Positions 50,543-51,987 of a stretch of DNA of 51,987 nt are shown here, in pieces. How positions within the stretch are numbered: position 1 is the stretch's first letter; every line of letters begins with the position of its first letter. Below the pieces are notes generated by a model. The model was given only the letters and a program-made list of their open reading frames with translations, had not been told where the DNA came from and searched no databases. The stretch comes from JAZLIT01 sp045617525. GTDB taxonomy: Bacteria > Bacillota > Bacilli > Bacillales_A > Planococcaceae. Made by a program: the position numbers and the translations under genes. The stretch spans positions 1 through 51,987 of the forward strand of contig JAZLIT010000195.1 of NCBI GenBank assembly GCA_045617525.1. Direction: 5' to 3'.

Positions 50543-51153
50543 ATGTAAAATTTGATGCACAAGGTTTAATAACAGCGGTTGTTCAAAATGCTCAATCAAA
50601 AGAAGTATTAACTGTTGCCTATATGAATGAAGAATCACTAGCCAAAACGATTGAGACGGGTGAAACTTGGTTTTACTCTCGCTCGCGTGCAGAGCTTTGG
50701 CATAAAGGTGCAACAAGCGGTAACACGCAAAAAGTTATTTCGATTAAGGCCGATTGCGACGGCGATGCACTTGTTGTAGAAGTAGTGCCAGCTGGTCCAG
50801 CCTGTCATAATGGCACTACTTCTTGCTTTACTGAAACGCTAGTCGAACATGAGCGTCCAGGCTCGGTAGGGATTTTACCGGAATTAGTAAACGTCATTCG
50901 TCAGCGTGAAATTGACATGCCAGAAGGTGCATACACAACGTACTTATTTGATAAAGGCATCGATAAAATTTGTAAAAAAGTAGGCGAGGAAGCAACGGAG
51001 GTTGTTATCGGCGCGAAAAATCGTGATTCAGAAGAAGTGAAATGGGAATCCGCGGATTTAATGTATCACTTACTTGTGCTATTACAGGAGCAAAAAGTAG
51101 ATGTTTACGAAGTACTAGATGTGCTGCAAAAGCGTCATGAAGGAAAAAAATAA
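50539..51153 (+). CDS. hisIE: Bifunctional phosphoribosyl-AMP cyclohydrolase / phosphoribosyl-ATP pyrophosphatase
   Basis: 204-residue fusion. HisI part (1-110): WFYSRSRAELWHKGATSGNTQKV, DCDGDALVVEV (zinc/magnesium ligands) and CHNGTTSCF. HisE part (about 115-204): GILPELVNVIRQRE and KICKKVGEEATEVVIGAKN, an all-helical MazG-like fold with EExxE. The two steps follow HisG. It overlaps hisF by four bases (ATGA) and ends in a terminator; it is the last gene of the operon. Confidence 0.94.
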   Translation: MNVKFDAQGLITAVVQNAQSKEVLTVAYMNEESLAKTIETGETWFYSRSRAELWHKGATSGNTQKVISIKADCDGDALVVEVVPAGPACHNGTTSCFTETLVEHERPGSVGILPELVNVIRQREIDMPEGAYTTYLFDKGIDKICKKVGEEATEVVIGAKNRDSEEVKWESADLMYHLLVLLQEQKVDVYEVLDVLQKRHEGKK

Positions 51154-51155
51154 AC

Positions 51156-51198
51156 AAGGCTTGCTTGTAAGTATAATGCTTATGAGCAAGCTTTTTTT
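51156..51198 (+). terminator. Terminator of his operon
   Basis: CTTGCTTGTAAG pairs with CTTATGAGCAAG (one G-U pair) followed by seven T. Confidence 0.85.
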
Positions 51199-51200
51199 GT

Positions 51201-51789
51201 AGCTCTATACTATTTATTAGAGTATCCACTTAATTTTGAGCAGAAAAAAGGCACAAAATCACGCTTGTTTATATACTTGAATTATCTAAAAACCAGTATA
51301 TGAAAGGTGATTTGCGCTGATGAATAATAATATGATAATTCAAGTATTAAAAGATGTCATCATAGGATTATATTGACCCAGTAATGGAAAAGTTGAAATC
51401 TTGAATAGTTATGTATTTGGCTATTCGAATGGATTTATAGAAGGAATTAATAATACTTCAAAGGTGATTAAAAGGAATGCATATGGATTTAGAAAACATA
51501 AGCATTTTAAAGTAAAGATTTAATTAAGCAGAGTATATAAAACTTGCAGGAATCACCTTTGATAGTGCTCGTTGATTGGAGCGGAGGGGGCCCGCGACTT
51601 CCAGGGGATTAGCACGTGCGGAAAATCCTCTAATTGCCTGCCACCGAAAAGGCAGGGAATTAGATAGTTGGAGCCGTGCCCCCAGAAACGCGTCGGGCCC
51701 ACGGAGCTCCAATCAACGCCTTTCGTTAGAAAGGGTGTACTGAAATTAATGACTAATTTCAGGTACACCTCAACATTTGACGTAGAACC
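51201..51789 (+). mobile_element. Decayed ISL3-family insertion sequence, relic C
   Basis: Left end AGCTCTATACTATTTATTAG corresponds to relic B's left end, and right end 51762-51789 (complement GGTTCTACGTCAAATGTTG) is an inverted match to the B right end. The transposase is reduced to a start-like piece (about 51318) and the C-terminal NGFIEGINNTSKVIKRNAYGFRK (split by short gaps in B), with the conserved Glu of the third catalytic motif still present. About 60 bases after it the structured repeat C begins. Confidence 0.7.
51571..51734. repeat. Structured hairpin repeat, copy C, inside IS relic C
   Basis: Outer arms GTTGATTGGAGC (51571-51582) and GCTCCAATCAAC (51706-51717) perfect over 12 bp, then GGAGGGGGCCCGCGAC against ...GTCGGGCCCACGG, an inner hairpin around TCTAATTGCCTGCC/GGCAGGGAATTAGA, and a CCTTTCGTTAGAAAGG hairpin. 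The first 38 bases are identical to copy B. Confidence 0.8.
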
Positions 51790-51806
51790 AAATTTTTTTA
51801 ATACAT

Positions 51807-51987
51807 CTATATGCGAGTTACTAGAACATGCCGAGCCTCTAATAATTCATAGTAAAATGGATCTTGGCCAATTACGTAAACGCGATCACAATACATTTCA
51901 ATTTCATTCATATCATGCGAGGTGTAAATAATCGTTTTACGCTGTTCCTTTGCAAGCTTGACTAAATAACGACCAATCTCCTCTTTT
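51807..51987 (-). CDS. ABC transporter ATPase, C-terminal fragment (partial)
   Basis: The gene runs off the right edge; only the last 59 codons are visible. EEIGRYLVKLAKEQRKTIIYTSHDMNEIEMYCDRVYVIGQDP has the switch-histidine sequence TSHDMNEIE of ABC ATPases, whose P-loop, signature and Walker B lie beyond the window. The last residues LLEARHVLVTRI are unusual. The stop codon is 18 bases inside the IS relic's border. Transporter type cannot be told. Confidence 0.8.
   Translation of the reverse strand, partial: KEEIGRYLVKLAKEQRKTIIYTSHDMNEIEMYCDRVYVIGQDPFYYELLEARHVLVTRI

Overview
The window looks like the chromosome of a low-GC Gram-positive bacterium of the Bacillales, most likely a Planococcaceae relative of Lysinibacillus or Solibacillus. 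The grounds are strong AAGGAGG-type ribosome sites, frequent TTG and GTG starts, T-rich intrinsic terminators, Bacillales-specific proteins (Spx, PpaX, CccB, YvjA, an SE1832-type protein, a HisZ-dependent short HisG) and a yvjA/cccB - hprK-lgt-ppaX-yvoF - his gene order like that of Bacillus subtilis. I saw no rRNA or tRNA gene, CRISPR array, intact transposase or prophage. Genus-level placement is inference.

Layout. 0-8 kb: a partial SprA-like protein, topoisomerase III (topB), an MFS exporter, then a reverse operon of a class III aminotransferase and a polar amino acid ABC transporter (binding protein, permease, ATPase). 8.5-12.6 kb: a CNNM/MpfA-type membrane protein behind a MerR regulator whose start region looks frameshifted, and HelD. 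13-22 kb: an ATP-grasp-like Cj0069 protein, a pentapeptide protein, a MATE transporter, an FMN reductase, an NAD(P)-binding protein, a PseG/SpsG-like glycosyltransferase, an ABC-F protein, and a two-gene operon of a CxxS Spx paralogue with a MarR regulator behind paired palindromes. 22-30 kb: a large structured repeat, an ECF sigma factor with no anti-sigma neighbour, an M20 dipeptidase, heme O synthase, and a SwrC-like RND pump divergent from its TetR regulator. 30-38 kb: two GNAT genes, a SnoaL-like protein, an MFS protein fused to an N-terminal DUF3817 domain, an AT-rich pair (M1 peptidase, metallo-beta-lactamase hydrolase), and a decayed ISL3-type insertion sequence carrying the second structured repeat. 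37.6-51.2 kb: enoyl-CoA hydratase, an EAL-HDOD protein, yvjA, cccB, the hprK-lgt-ppaX-yvoF operon and the histidine operon hisZGDBHF-IE. 51.2-52 kb: a second ISL3 relic carrying the third structured repeat, then the end of an ABC ATPase gene.

Most interesting points. (1) A family of GC-rich hairpin elements with arms GTTGATTGG.../...CCAATCAAC, each followed by a small CCTTTC/GAAAGG hairpin, occurs three times; two copies sit at the same internal place of two ISL3 relics and one stands alone. (2) The histidine operon lacks hisA: hisH and hisF overlap where hisA normally lies. (3) The Spx paralogue has lost the second cysteine of its redox switch and is co-transcribed with a MarR regulator behind two matched palindromes that overlap the promoter. 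(4) The metallo-hydrolase gene has a short leader with a five-codon reading frame and an 11-bp hairpin. (5) Interlocked inverted repeats precede the MATE gene. Two short pseudogene fragments, each with one in-frame TAA, and the insertion-sequence relics show several places where genes have been lost.
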